Notes: generated by a model not told the origin, from the sequence alone. A DNA stretch of 64,000 nucleotides from Didemnitutus sp047777955 (GCF_047777955.1 NZ_CP180537.1:3286001-3350000); one strand, 5' to 3'; shown: positions 34,907 to 44,026, counted from the first letter of the stretch. A program made the numbers and translations.

Positions 34907-36196
34907 TCACACCACCCGCGCCCAAAGCACCTTGAGGTAACGGCTCTCGAGGCAGTTCGAATAGACCGGGTGGTCGACGCCCGGGCCGGTGCGGTCGAAG
35001 AGCTGCAGGCGGCGGTTCAGGCGGTGGACGCCCTTGATCACGACCTGCTCGAAATCCTCGAGTGAAACCAGCCCCGAGCACGAGCAGGTCACGAACAGGC
35101 CGCCGGGCTTCACTAGGCTCGCGGCGATGGTGTTCAGGTCGGCGTATTTCCGCATGCCCTCCGCGGCACCGGCTGGCTCGCGCGTCATGACGAACTTCGG
35201 CGGGTCGCACATCACGAGGTCGAACTGCTCGCCGTTCTTCTGCATCTGCCGCGCGTAGGCGAAGGCGTCGGCGTGCACCCACTTCAGCTTGTTCGGTGAA
35301 ACCTGGTTGAGGTTCGCGTTGCGGCGGCCCTGGGCGACGGCCTTCTCGTCCAGATCGACGGCGGTGACTTCGCTCGCGCCGCCGATCGCGGCGTTGATCG
35401 AGAAGCCGCCCGTGTAGCTGCAGAGATCGAGCACGCGCAGGCCCTTCGCGAGCTGGCCGAAGCGCCGGCGATTGTCGCGCTGGTCGCAGAAGAAACCCGT
35501 CTTGTGTCCCTCCGCGAAATCGACCTCGAAGCGCACCCCGTGCTCGCGGATGCGGACCTTGTCGGGCGCGCTCGCAGTGAGTTCCTTCATCATCGACGGC
35601 TTGATGCCCTCGAGGCTGCCGAGATCGTGGTCGACGTGCACGCGCACGTGCTTCGTGCCGAGCAGCTCATGGAGCAGCGGCAGCCATTGCGGCAGGCGCT
35701 GAAAAATGCCGAGCGAGTAGACGTCGCAGAACAGCGTGTCGCCGTAGCGATCGATCGTCAGGCCGCTGAGGCCGTCGCCGTCGGAGCCGACGACGCGATA
35801 CGCGTCGGTGACCTCATCGAGCTTGAACAGGTCGCGCCGCAGCGCGACGGCGCGGCGCAGCGCCGTCTCGAAATACTCCTCGCCCACCGCCTCGGCCGTG
35901 TGGGTGACGACGCGCAGCGGCATCTTCGCGCGCGGGTTGTAGAGCCCGGCGCCGATGCGGTTGCCGAACTTGTCGTAGACCGCGACGAAGTCGCCCGGCC
36001 GCGCGTCGCGCGAGACGTCGCCAAGCATGCGCGGGAAGATCGCCGGCTGGAAGGTGACGAACTTCAGCTGCGCCCAGGGCCGCGGCCACTGCGCCTTCTC
36101 CTCGGGCGTGGCGGGCCGCGCCTTCTCGCGCATGAGCGGGTTCGGCTCGGGCGCGGCGGGCGTTTGCTCCAGTTCTTCGTCGAATTCTTCGGCCAT
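34907..36196 (-). CDS. rlmI: Class I SAM rRNA methyltransferase, RlmI family
   Basis: A 429-residue methyltransferase, probably making m5C in 23S rRNA. A PUA-like domain comes first (VSRDARPGDFVAVYDKFGNRIGAGLYNP), then a linker (DGDGLSGLTIDRYGD). The Rossmann domain has VLDLCSYTGGFSINAAIGG, VTAVDLDEKAV and CDPPKFVM, followed by TCSCSGLVSLEDF. ATG at 36196 leaves room for a leader after the terminator at 36253; ATG at 36238 would add 14 residues. RlmI assignment is by family; target C1962 is inferred. Confidence 0.87.
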   Translation of the reverse strand: MAEEFDEELEQTPAAPEPNPLMREKARPATPEEKAQWPRPWAQLKFVTFQPAIFPRMLGDVSRDARPGDFVAVYDKFGNRIGAGLYNPRAKMPLRVVTHTAEAVGEEYFETALRRAVALRRDLFKLDEVTDAYRVVGSDGDGLSGLTIDRYGDTLFCDVYSLGIFQRLPQWLPLLHELLGTKHVRVHVDHDLGSLEGIKPSMMKELTASAPDKVRIREHGVRFEVDFAEGHKTGFFCDQRDNRRRFGQLAKGLRVLDLCSYTGGFSINAAIGGASEVTAVDLDEKAVAQGRRNANLNQVSPNKLKWVHADAFAYARQMQKNGEQFDLVMCDPPKFVMTREPAGAAEGMRKYADLNTIAASLVKPGGLFVTCSCSGLVSLEDFEQVVIKGVHRLNRRLQLFDRTGPGVDHPVYSNCLESRYLKVLWARVV

Positions 36197-36252
36197 CGCC
36201 GTCCACGGAAACGCCTCGCGCGCCGGCGGGCGACTCATTTCTCGCGGGCAAG

Positions 36253-36286
36253 AAAAAGGCCGGTCCCGTGTGCGGTGGGACCGGCC
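36253..36286 (-). terminator. Rho-independent terminator of the phosphorylase-like gene
   Basis: A perfect 10-bp stem (GGCCGGTCCC / GGGACCGGCC) with a 9-base loop at 36258-36286 is followed on the minus strand by a T5 run at 36257-36253. It lies 30 bases past the stop of the gene at 36316. Confidence 0.92.
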
Positions 36287-36315
36287 AGGGTTGCCGAAAG
36301 CAATGGCGGCAAAAA

Positions 36316-37656
36316 TCAGGCGACGCGCTCGACGACCAGCGGGGGCGGGATCGGGCGCTTCGGGGCGAGGCGGTAGGCCTCCTTGAAGTAGTCGAGCGCC
36401 TGCTCGAGCTTCGCCTCGTCGTTGTAGTGAATCATCATCAGCGGCTCGCCCTGCTTCACCTGCGTGCCGACCTTCTTGATCTCGGAGACGCCGACCGCGT
36501 GGTCGACCTTGCCGTGCGAGTCCTTGCCGGCGCCGAGGATGGAGACACCCTTGGCGATGAAGGCGGCGTTGATGGTGTGCACGTAGCCGCGCTTCGGCGC
36601 GGGTAGCTTGCGGATGTGGCGGGCCGTCGGGAATTTTTCCGGATGGTCGATGAAGGACGTGTCGCCGCCCTGCGCGCGGATCATGTCCTTGAACTTCTCC
36701 AGCGCGGAGCCGTCGCTGAGATGGCGCTGCACGGTCTGCTTGGCCGAGAGCGTGGAGCCCGCGACGCCGGCGAGCCGGACGATCTCCATGCCGAGCTTGA
36801 GGACGAGCTCCTTCATGTCCTCCGGGCCTTCGCCCTTGAGGAGCTGGATCGCCTCCTTGATCTCGAGCGCGGTGCCGACGCTGTCGCCGAGCGGCTGGTT
36901 CATGTCGGTGACGAGCGCGACGCAGCGGCGCTTCATCGAGCGGCCGACGCGGGTCATGGAGCGCGCGAGCTGCTTGGCCTGCTCGAGGTCCTTGATGAAG
37001 GAACCGTTGCCCCACTTCACGTCGATGACGAGACCTTCGGCGCCTTCGGCGAGTTTCTTGGAGAGCACGCTGCCGGTGATGAGCGGGAGGCTCGGAATCG
37101 TGCCGGTGTCGAGGCGGAGGTCGTAGAATTTCTGGTCGGCCGGAGCCAGTTCCTTGCTCTGCTCGACGATCGCGCCGCCGACGCGGGCGAGCTGGTCGGT
37201 GAACTGCTGGATCGAGAGGTGGCTCTTGAAGCCGGGGACGGCCGCGAGCTTGTCCAGCGCGCTGATGACGAATTGCTGCTCGACGCCCACCATCATCGGG
37301 ACGACGACGCCGCTGGCCATCGCGAGCGGCGCGAGGACGAGCGCGGTCTTGTCGCCGACGCCGCCGGTCGAGTATTTGTCGATCTTCGGCTTCGTGATGT
37401 GCGAGAGGTCGATCACCTCGCCGGAGAGCATCATCTCCTCCGTGAGAATCGCCGTCTCCTGCGCGGACATGTTGGCGAAGTAGATCGCCATCAGGAGCGC
37501 AGCGAGCTGGTGCTGAGGCATCTCACCGTCGAGGGTCGAGTCGATCAGATAGCGAATCTCCTCTTGGGTGAATTCGCCATTGTCGCGCTTCTTCTCGATC
37601 AACGAGGTGAACGACGGCTTGATGAAACGGCGCGTCGGAATGGGACGTTTTCTCAT
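36316..37656 (-). CDS. Divergent pyrimidine/thymidine phosphorylase homologue
   Basis: A 446-residue protein of the thymidine/pyrimidine nucleoside phosphorylase fold: N-terminal helical domain (SLIEKKRDNGEFTQEEIRYLI), central domain and C-terminal PYNP domain (AVGVSEIKKVGTQVKQGEPL). Three active-site motifs are altered. KHSTGGVGD is KYSTGGVGD (94-102). The SGRGLGHTGGT segment is replaced by MMVGVEQQFVISALDK (121-136). RDVTATVDSIPLI is RLDTGTIPSLPLI (181-193). The lysines and serines of SVLSKK remain. Activity may differ from nucleoside phosphorolysis. ATG at 37656 is the family-like start. Confidence 0.85.
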   Translation of the reverse strand: MRKRPIPTRRFIKPSFTSLIEKKRDNGEFTQEEIRYLIDSTLDGEMPQHQLAALLMAIYFANMSAQETAILTEEMMLSGEVIDLSHITKPKIDKYSTGGVGDKTALVLAPLAMASGVVVPMMVGVEQQFVISALDKLAAVPGFKSHLSIQQFTDQLARVGGAIVEQSKELAPADQKFYDLRLDTGTIPSLPLITGSVLSKKLAEGAEGLVIDVKWGNGSFIKDLEQAKQLARSMTRVGRSMKRRCVALVTDMNQPLGDSVGTALEIKEAIQLLKGEGPEDMKELVLKLGMEIVRLAGVAGSTLSAKQTVQRHLSDGSALEKFKDMIRAQGGDTSFIDHPEKFPTARHIRKLPAPKRGYVHTINAAFIAKGVSILGAGKDSHGKVDHAVGVSEIKKVGTQVKQGEPLMMIHYNDEAKLEQALDYFKEAYRLAPKRPIPPPLVVERVA

Positions 37657-37670
37657 GGAGTGTGTCACGG

Positions 37671-37700
37671 TATATAAAAAGAAGCCCGGCCGGGCCGGGC
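37671..37700 (-). terminator. Terminator-like hairpin in the leader of the phosphorylase-like gene
   Basis: On the minus strand, GCCCGGC - CCG - GCCGGGC (37700-37684) is followed by TTCTTTTTATATA, ending 14 bases before the ATG at 37656. It looks like an intrinsic terminator, but no gene on this strand clearly ends before it. It may be an attenuator of the downstream gene. Confidence 0.6.
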
Positions 37701-37860
37701 GGCGCAAAGCCCGCAAAGGCAAAGAGTTTTGCGTGTTTAAGCAAGCCTAAAGTAGCGGTAGCACGCAGTTTCCGGAGCGTCCAAGTGCCTTCGGACGCGT
37801 CCTCCTGGCACCGCGAAAATCCTTCTTGCTCAGCGCCAAGCGCAATTTCTCAATGGTCCG

Positions 37861-39615
37861 ATGGACCTCCCGTTTCACGTCGCCAGCCATGTTGATGCAG
37901 CCCTGCGGGCTGCCGCCACCCGCCTCGGGCTGGCGGAGCGTGGTTTTCAGCCGGAGGTCCGGGTCGCCGATCCCGCGCACGGCGATTTCCAGGCCAACGG
38001 CGCTCTCACCTTCGCCAAACGCGAGAAGCAAAACCCGCGCGCCCTGGCGCAGCAGGTGGTCGACGCCTTGGATGCGGACACGCAGGCCGCGTTCGACATC
38101 GCGCTCGCCGGCCCGGGCTTCATCAACTTCCGCCTCAAGCCCGCCACGCTGCTCGCCTGGCTCGGGCGCTACGACAGCGAAGCGCACCTCCAGTCCGGCG
38201 CCGCCACCGATCACGCCGGCCAGACCTGGGTCGTCGACTACTCGTCGCCCAACACCGCGAAACAGATGCACGTCGGCCACCTCCGCTCCGCCGTCATCGG
38301 CGAGGCCATCTGCCGCCTGCTCGCCTTCACGGGCGCGCGCGTCATCCGCGACAACCACCTCGGCGACTGGGGCACGCAGTTCGGCAAGCTCATCTACGGC
38401 TACAAGCGCTGGGCCGACCCCGCCGCGCTCGCCGCCGACCCGATCGAGGAACTCGAGCGCCTCTACAAGCTCGGCCACGCCGCCACGCCCGACGGCTCGC
38501 CCGAGCTCGACGAAGCGCGCGCCGAGCTGGTGAAACTCCAGAACGGCGACCCCGAGAACGTCGCGCTGTGGAAGAAATTCTCCGACGTCAGCCTCGCCGC
38601 CTTCCAGCAGATCTACGACCGCCTTGGCATCCGCTTCGATCACAACCTCGGCGAGTCCTTCTACAACGACAAGGTCGACCGCATCTACGCCGAGCTCACC
38701 GCCACCGGCCTCGCGCAGGAGAGCGAGGGCGCGCTCGTCGTTTTCCATCCCGAGCACCCGCGCTTCAAGACGCAGCCCTTCCTCGTCCGCAAGGCCGACG
38801 GCGCCTCCAACTACGCCTCCACCGACCTCGCCACCGCCGCGTATCGCGCCGAGCATTTCCAGGCCGACGGCATCGTCGTCGTCACCGATTTCCGCCAGGC
38901 TGACCATTTCGAGCAGCTCTACCTCACGGTGAGAAAATGGTTCGCAGCGAAAAATTACCGCGTGCCCGAGCTGCACCATGTCACCTTCGGCGCCGTCACC
39001 GGCGAGGATGGCAAGGCCCTCAAGACCCGCGATGGTGGCACGATCAAGCTGAAGGCCCTGCTCGACGAGGCCGAGGAGCGCGCCTACGCAATCGTCACGG
39101 AGAAGAACCCCGAGCTGCCCGAGGCCGAGCGCCGCGACATCGCGCGCGCCGTCGGCATCGGCGCGGTGCAATACGCCGACCTCTCGCAGAACCGCTCGAG
39201 CAACTACGTCTTCTCGTGGGACAAGATGCTCGCCCTCGACGGCAACACCGCCCCTTACCTCCTCTACGCCGTCGCCCGCGTGCGCTCGATCTTCCGTAAG
39301 GCCAGCCTCGATCCGGCCGCGCCGCCCACCGCCGGCGCCTCCGCGCCCGAGACGCCGCAGGAGCTCGCGCTCGCCCGCAAACTCGTGCAGTTCGCCGACG
39401 CCGTGCAGCTCGCCACGCAACAGCTGCGCCCGCACTTCCTCTGCCTCTACCTCTTCGAGCTCGCCGGCGCCTACAGTGCGTTCTACGCCGCGGACAAGGT
39501 CATCGTCGACGACCCCGCCGTGCGCGCGCGCCGGCTGCTGCTCTGCCACCGCACCCTGATCGTGCTCGAGACCGGCCTGCACCTGCTCGGCCTGCGCACG
39601 CTCGAGCGCATGTGA
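37861..39615 (+). CDS. argS: Arginyl-tRNA synthetase
   Basis: A 584-residue class Ia synthetase charging tRNA-Arg. It has an N-terminal Add-1 tRNA-binding domain (residues about 1-105), the signature VVDYSSPNTAKQMHVGHLRS with the HxGH motif (HVGH), RDNHLGDWGTQFG and VTGEDGKALKTRDG in place of KMSKS, as in many ArgS. The C-terminal DALR domain ends LLGLRTLERM, the typical ArgS terminus. It is divergent from the phosphorylase-like gene, and no Shine-Dalgarno site is visible. Confidence 0.97.
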   Translation: MDLPFHVASHVDAALRAAATRLGLAERGFQPEVRVADPAHGDFQANGALTFAKREKQNPRALAQQVVDALDADTQAAFDIALAGPGFINFRLKPATLLAWLGRYDSEAHLQSGAATDHAGQTWVVDYSSPNTAKQMHVGHLRSAVIGEAICRLLAFTGARVIRDNHLGDWGTQFGKLIYGYKRWADPAALAADPIEELERLYKLGHAATPDGSPELDEARAELVKLQNGDPENVALWKKFSDVSLAAFQQIYDRLGIRFDHNLGESFYNDKVDRIYAELTATGLAQESEGALVVFHPEHPRFKTQPFLVRKADGASNYASTDLATAAYRAEHFQADGIVVVTDFRQADHFEQLYLTVRKWFAAKNYRVPELHHVTFGAVTGEDGKALKTRDGGTIKLKALLDEAEERAYAIVTEKNPELPEAERRDIARAVGIGAVQYADLSQNRSSNYVFSWDKMLALDGNTAPYLLYAVARVRSIFRKASLDPAAPPTAGASAPETPQELALARKLVQFADAVQLATQQLRPHFLCLYLFELAGAYSAFYAADKVIVDDPAVRARRLLLCHRTLIVLETGLHLLGLRTLERM

Positions 39616-39736
39616 GCGGGCGGCGCGCGCCGGGTTCTTGAAATCCGCGTAAGATTTCCCCCACTAGCCGGCCGGGCCGTTCGCGGACCAATTCACTCTT
39701 GCGGCACCCTCCGCCGCGCCCAACATTCGCGCCACT

Positions 39737-40504
39737 ATGTCGAGCGGCGCCTCCCCCTCCTCCGGCCCTGATTACTACGTCCGCGGCATCAACGACGCCG
39801 AGGCCCGCGGCCCGTTCAAGGTCGACCAGCTCGCCTCGCTCGCCGAGGCCGGCCAGGTCACCGTCGAAACCTATTACTACGACGCGAACACCGAGCAGTG
39901 GCTCGCCCTCGGCAGCAACGCCGAGCTGAAGGCCGCCCTCTGGCCCGAGAAGAAGAAACTCGGCTTCAAAGAGAAGGAATTCAAGGCGGTCAACCAGGCC
40001 GACGACAAGGCCCCCGCCATCACCGTCCAGCAGTTCCTCGACGCCGCCGAGGGCAAGACCGACGACACCAAGGGCAAGAAAGACAAGTCGCTCGACATGA
40101 TGAAGGCCGCCATGTGGGGCACGAAGGGCGCCGCCGTCATCATGTTCATCAGCGCCCTCGCGCTCATGCTGCCGGGCCTCGAGGCGCTCACGGCGATGGA
40201 CTTCGCCAAGCTCCTCGACAAGCCGCTCGTGTTCCTCGGCGCGCTCGACCTCTTCATCGGCCTGCTCCTCCTGCTCGGCGTCATCAGCCTCTACCCGTTC
40301 GTGCGCTTCCGCGCCGTGTTCGGCCTCGGCTTCCTCGGCTTCATTCTCTGGACCCAGGGCCAGCCCACCGCGCTCGTCGCCCTCGCCGCCGGCTCGGCCG
40401 GCCTCTACTTCAGCACCATCTTCCTCAGCTACGTCCCGCTCGGCGTCGCGCTCCTCGCCGGCATCGGCGGCATGGCCGCGCTCGCCGGCATGAACCTGTT
40501 CTGA
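39737..40504 (+). CDS. GYF-domain membrane protein
   Basis: A 255-residue protein. Residues 12-70 (YYVRGINDAEARGPFKVDQL, then EAGQVTVETYYYDANTEQW) form a GYF_2 domain, a small module that may bind proline-rich or other peptides. A charged linker follows, then four or five membrane helices from about residue 128 to the end (VIMFISALALMLPGL, FLGALDLFIGLLLLL, VFGLGFLGFILW, VALAAGSAGLYF). The cytosolic domain is at the N-terminus. It lies 28 bases before the YihY gene, likely co-transcribed. The function is unknown. Confidence 0.75.
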   Translation: MSSGASPSSGPDYYVRGINDAEARGPFKVDQLASLAEAGQVTVETYYYDANTEQWLALGSNAELKAALWPEKKKLGFKEKEFKAVNQADDKAPAITVQQFLDAAEGKTDDTKGKKDKSLDMMKAAMWGTKGAAVIMFISALALMLPGLEALTAMDFAKLLDKPLVFLGALDLFIGLLLLLGVISLYPFVRFRAVFGLGFLGFILWTQGQPTALVALAAGSAGLYFSTIFLSYVPLGVALLAGIGGMAALAGMNLF

Positions 40505-40532
40505 GCGCCGCCACCGCCGCGGCCGTGCGCGC

Positions 40533-42047
40533 ATGAACGGGTTGAAACAACTGGCCGCGCGGCTGCAGCGACTCTGGCACACGGACATCTGGGCCGCCGC
40601 CACCGCGCGCGACCGCTCGCTCAAGGGGCGCCTCTTCGCCGTGCTGCGCGTGATCTCGATCACGATCTCCGGCCTGCAGGAGCTCAAGGTCGCCGCCCGC
40701 GCCGCCGCCCTCAGCTACAGCTCGCTCCTCGGCCTCGGCCCGCTGGTCGCGCTCGCCGTGCTTATCGCCGGCTTCGCTCTCGGCGATCGCGACCCCGTCG
40801 TCCTCGCGCGCAGCCTGAACAACATCATCAGCTTCGTCGCCCCGCAGGTCTCGCAATACGACCTCGCCGAGGACCAGGCCGCCGCCGACCACGGCGCGCC
40901 GCCGGCGATCCGCGACCAGCCCGCTGCCGAAGCCGCGCCCGCCCCCGCGCCGGACTCCGAGCTAGTCAAGTTCATCACCCACCTCATCGAGAGTTCGCGC
41001 TCCGGCACCGCCGGCGCCGTCGGCCTGCTCACGCTGCTGATCATCGCGGTGCAGCTCTTCACCACGGTCGAGAACACCTTCAACGACATCTGGGGCGTGC
41101 GCCGCGGCCGCAGCTGGGTCACGCGCATCGTCTACTACTGGACCGTGATCACGCTCGGCGCGCTGCTGTTCTTCACCTCGTTCACGCTGCTCTCGGCCGG
41201 CACCTTCATCGGCGTCTTCCTCGAGAAGCTCCCGCTCGGCGGCCACCTCAAGGCGCTCTTCGTCTGGATGCTGCCGTCCTCCTCGGCCCTGCTCCTCGCG
41301 CTCGTGCTCACCCTGTTCTACCGCGCCATCCCCAACACCCGCGTGCGCTGGAGCGCCGCGCTGGTCGGCGCCATCGTCGTCACCGCGCTGCTGCTGCTGA
41401 ACAACACCCTCGCCTTCCTCTACTTCAAGCGCGTCGTCCTCTCCAAGAGCCTCTACGGCTCCGTCGCGCTGCCGATCGTGCTCATGCTCGGCCTCTACAT
41501 CTTCTGGTTCTTCGTGCTCGTCGGCGGCCAGATCACCTACGCGGTGCAGAACGTCCATTACCGCAGCAGCCAGACGGCGTGGCACAGCCTGAACCATTTT
41601 GCCCGCGAGAGCCTCTCGCTCCTCGTGCTCCTGCTCATCGCCCGGCGCTTCAAGGAGTGCCTGCCACCCTACTCGGTCACGCAGCTCGCCCACCGCATCC
41701 GCGTGCCGTCGCAGGTCCTGAACGAAAGCCTCAACCGCCTCTGCGACCTCCAGCTCATCGCCCAGCTGCCGTCCGCCGAGGCCAAGGATCCGAACGACTA
41801 CCGCTACCAGCCCGCGCGCCCGCTGGACCAGGTGACGCTGCTGCAATTCCAGCAGCTCTTCGTCCACTACGGCGAGTCGCCCAGCGGCGAGATGCTCGAC
41901 AGCGTCGACCCGATCCTCGCGCACTACCACGCCCGCCTCGCCGCCGTGCTGCCGGACGCCATCGGCGCCGAGACCCTCGACCAGCTGCTCGGGCGCTTCG
42001 AATCGAAGGTCACGCGCGCGCCCTTCGCGGCACCGGGCGGCGCCTGA
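40533..42047 (+). CDS. YihY/BrkB-family membrane protein
   Basis: A 504-residue integral membrane protein of the YihY (formerly ribonuclease BN, misassigned) family. It shows AALSYSSLLGLGPLVALAVLIAG, an Ala/Pro-rich loop at about 110-145, then NTFNDIWGVRRGRSWVTRIVYYW and the family LYGSVALPIVLMLGLYIFWFFVLVGGQITYAVQN. The last 130 residues are a cytoplasmic winged-helix-like domain (YSVTQLAHRIRVPSQVLNESLNRL). Family function is not settled; transport of lipids or other compounds has been proposed. Confidence 0.85.
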   Translation: MNGLKQLAARLQRLWHTDIWAAATARDRSLKGRLFAVLRVISITISGLQELKVAARAAALSYSSLLGLGPLVALAVLIAGFALGDRDPVVLARSLNNIISFVAPQVSQYDLAEDQAAADHGAPPAIRDQPAAEAAPAPAPDSELVKFITHLIESSRSGTAGAVGLLTLLIIAVQLFTTVENTFNDIWGVRRGRSWVTRIVYYWTVITLGALLFFTSFTLLSAGTFIGVFLEKLPLGGHLKALFVWMLPSSSALLLALVLTLFYRAIPNTRVRWSAALVGAIVVTALLLLNNTLAFLYFKRVVLSKSLYGSVALPIVLMLGLYIFWFFVLVGGQITYAVQNVHYRSSQTAWHSLNHFARESLSLLVLLLIARRFKECLPPYSVTQLAHRIRVPSQVLNESLNRLCDLQLIAQLPSAEAKDPNDYRYQPARPLDQVTLLQFQQLFVHYGESPSGEMLDSVDPILAHYHARLAAVLPDAIGAETLDQLLGRFESKVTRAPFAAPGGA

Positions 42048-42087
42048 TCGCCGGCAGGCCCGCCGATTCGCCCGCCCGAAAAGCAGA

Positions 42088-42119
42088 CCGCTCGCCCGGC
42101 TGAACACCCGGACGAGCGG
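42088..42119. terminator. Hairpin between convergent yihY and response regulator
   Basis: The arms CCGCTCG(C)CCGG at 42088-42099 and CCGG(A)CGAGCGG at 42108-42119 pair over 12 positions with one mismatch and an 8-base loop. The flank that reads TCTGCTTTTC on minus is a weak U-tract, so it may end transcripts from the right more than from the left. Confidence 0.55.
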
Positions 42120-42161
42120 CACGTAGGTTTAGCTAGACTAGCCTTAACTTGCTTGGTGCAG

Positions 42162-42189
42162 GTGACCCAACACGCCCGGCCACTATAAT
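42162..42189 (+). promoter_or_regulatory. Candidate promoter in the yihY / response-regulator intergenic region
   Basis: A perfect TATAAT (42184-42189) is preceded after 16 bases by GTGACC (42162-42167), which matches four of six -35 positions. It would read right, antisense to the end of the response regulator gene, where no plus-strand gene is visible. A small palindrome GCTAG-A-CTAGC lies at 42132-42142. A small RNA is possible but unproven. Confidence 0.3.
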
Positions 42190-42252
42190 GCCCGGCGCGC
42201 CTCCCGTCTGTCGGGCTGAAGATGAACCTTTTGTCCGGCGTTCTCCGACGGC

Positions 42253-42903
42253 CTACAGCACGCCCTCGGTCCAGCGCACCGCGGCCCGCATCAGCTCCGC
42301 CGCATCGGCGAGGCCGAGCTTGTCCTTGATGCGCGCCTGATACTCCTGGACGGTCTTCATGCTGACGCCGAGATCGGTCGCGATGCGCTTGGTGGCATGC
42401 CCCTCGCCCATCCGCCGGAAAACCTCCAGCTCGCGGTCGCTGAGCGCGTCGACCGAACCGGTCGTCTGGCGGCGCCCCACCATGCGCTCGGCGAGCCGCG
42501 CCAGCACCTCCGGGTTGGCGTAGACATTGCCGCCGCGCACGCTCCGGATCGCCTCGACGATGCGCGTGGTCGACTCGCGCTTCATCACGTAGCCCGCGGC
42601 GCCCGCCCGCAGCGCACGCTCCACCTGCGCCAGCTCCTCGTGCATCGAGAGCACGATCACCTGCACCGTGGGCATTTGCGCGCGCAGGTCCTTGATCAAA
42701 TCCAGCCCGGTGCCGCTGCGCAGCGTCAGGTCGACGATCGCGATGTCGGGAGGATTCGGGCGCATCGCGGCGAGGGCGCCGGCGGCGTCCTCCGCCTGCC
42801 CGATCACCTCGAAGCCGGGCTCGCCGCGCAGCAGCTGCTCCAGCCACTCGCGCACCAGCGGATGATCATCCACGAGAAAGATCCGGACCACGTCAGGTTT
42901 CAT
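42253..42903 (-). CDS. NarL/FixJ-family response regulator
   Basis: A 216-residue regulator with REC and LuxR-type output domains. The receiver has acidic residues in FLVDDHPLVRE, the phospho-acceptor Asp in AIVDLTLRSGTG near residue 56 and Lys in GYVMKRES near 108. The output helix-turn-helix is ALSDRELEVFRRMGEGHATKRIATDLGVSMKTVQEY. The start overlaps the kinase gene by 11 bases, so the pair is one system. It is the last gene on this strand; its targets are unknown. Confidence 0.93.
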   Translation of the reverse strand: MKPDVVRIFLVDDHPLVREWLEQLLRGEPGFEVIGQAEDAAGALAAMRPNPPDIAIVDLTLRSGTGLDLIKDLRAQMPTVQVIVLSMHEELAQVERALRAGAAGYVMKRESTTRIVEAIRSVRGGNVYANPEVLARLAERMVGRRQTTGSVDALSDRELEVFRRMGEGHATKRIATDLGVSMKTVQEYQARIKDKLGLADAAELMRAAVRWTEGVL

Positions 42904-44026
42904 GGGAAAATCGGACCGGCCCGCCGAGCGGCACGCGGCACATCACGCGCGTGCCGCGTCCACGCTGCGCGCTGATCATCAGGTCGGAGCCGAGGTGCTC
43001 CGCGCGGTGCTGCATGATCCGCAGGCCCATGCCCTCGCTGCGCTCCTCCTGAGGCGGCAGGCCGCGCCCGTCGTCCTCCACCACCACAAGCAGGTCGCCG
43101 TGCTCCGCGCGCAGGGTCAGCGCCACGCGCTTCGCCCCGCTGTGCCGGCAGGCGTTGCGCAGCGCCTCCTGCGCGATCCGGAACACCTGCGCGGCACGGG
43201 AGGCGTCGCGCAGCTCGGCGGGCGTGTCGACTGTCGCCACGCACTCGACCGCGGGAAACTGCTGCCGCAGACCGGCGCAAAGCTCCTCCAGCTCCGACTT
43301 CAGCCGCTCGGGCTCGACGCGCTCGAGCAGCAGCCCGCGCGCGAGCTGGCGCGTCTGCGCGATGCCCTGCTCGACGAGGTCGGCGATCTTGCGCGCCTCG
43401 CGCGCGCCGCTTTCGTCCCGCCCGTGCAGGCGATGCGCCAGCACCTGGGCGGCCATGGCCGTCCCGACGAGATGCTGCCCGAGCTGGTCGTGCAGCTCGC
43501 GCCCCATCGCGCTGCGCTCGCTTTCGCTCAGCTCCAGCAGCTCGCGCTGCACCTGCTGGCGCTTCAGCGTCTCGCGCTCGAGCTCGGTGGTGCGCTGCTG
43601 CACACGCTGCTCCAGCTGCCGGTGGAGCTGGATGAGCGCGTGCAGGATCCAGATCACGGAAAAATAAGTCAGCAGCGCCGAGGCGGAATTCCACCACAGC
43701 CATGTCTCGTGGATCGACTGCGGCGCGTCGGTCAGGTCCGCCGCCATGCGCACCGCCCAGCTCGCCAAGGCCGCGAGCGAACCAGCGGCCAGGCCGAGCC
43801 ACACCACCGACAGCGCCACCGGCACGAGGTAGAAGAAGCCCATCGAGACGCGCGTGCCCGTCACGTAGTCGACGAAGCCGATCCCGACCAGGAACAGGCC
43901 GATCCAGACCAGCGCGCCCGTGCGCCCGCTCTTCGGCAGCCCGGTGATCCGGTTCAACGTCCACTCCGTCACGCGCGCCCACAGGCGCACGGTGTTTCGC
44001 GCGGAGGGAGTGTCCTGGGAGACCAT
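42893..44026 (-). CDS. Membrane histidine kinase (NarX/DesK type, HisKA_3)
   Basis: A 377-residue sensor kinase paired with the adjacent NarL-type regulator. The N-terminus has about four membrane helices (VWIGLFLVGIGFVDYV, MGFFYLVPVALSVVWLGL, LLTYFSVIWILHALI) and only short loops, so it may sense the membrane itself or a small molecule in it. A coiled coil (residues about 133-165) leads to the phospho-histidine in SAMGRELHDQLGQHL. The ATPase shows IAQEALRNACRHSGAKRV, VVEDDGRGLPP and GMGLRIMQHRAEHL. The signal is unknown. Confidence 0.92.
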   Translation of the reverse strand: MVSQDTPSARNTVRLWARVTEWTLNRITGLPKSGRTGALVWIGLFLVGIGFVDYVTGTRVSMGFFYLVPVALSVVWLGLAAGSLAALASWAVRMAADLTDAPQSIHETWLWWNSASALLTYFSVIWILHALIQLHRQLEQRVQQRTTELERETLKRQQVQRELLELSESERSAMGRELHDQLGQHLVGTAMAAQVLAHRLHGRDESGAREARKIADLVEQGIAQTRQLARGLLLERVEPERLKSELEELCAGLRQQFPAVECVATVDTPAELRDASRAAQVFRIAQEALRNACRHSGAKRVALTLRAEHGDLLVVVEDDGRGLPPQEERSEGMGLRIMQHRAEHLGSDLMISAQRGRGTRVMCRVPLGGPVRFSHET

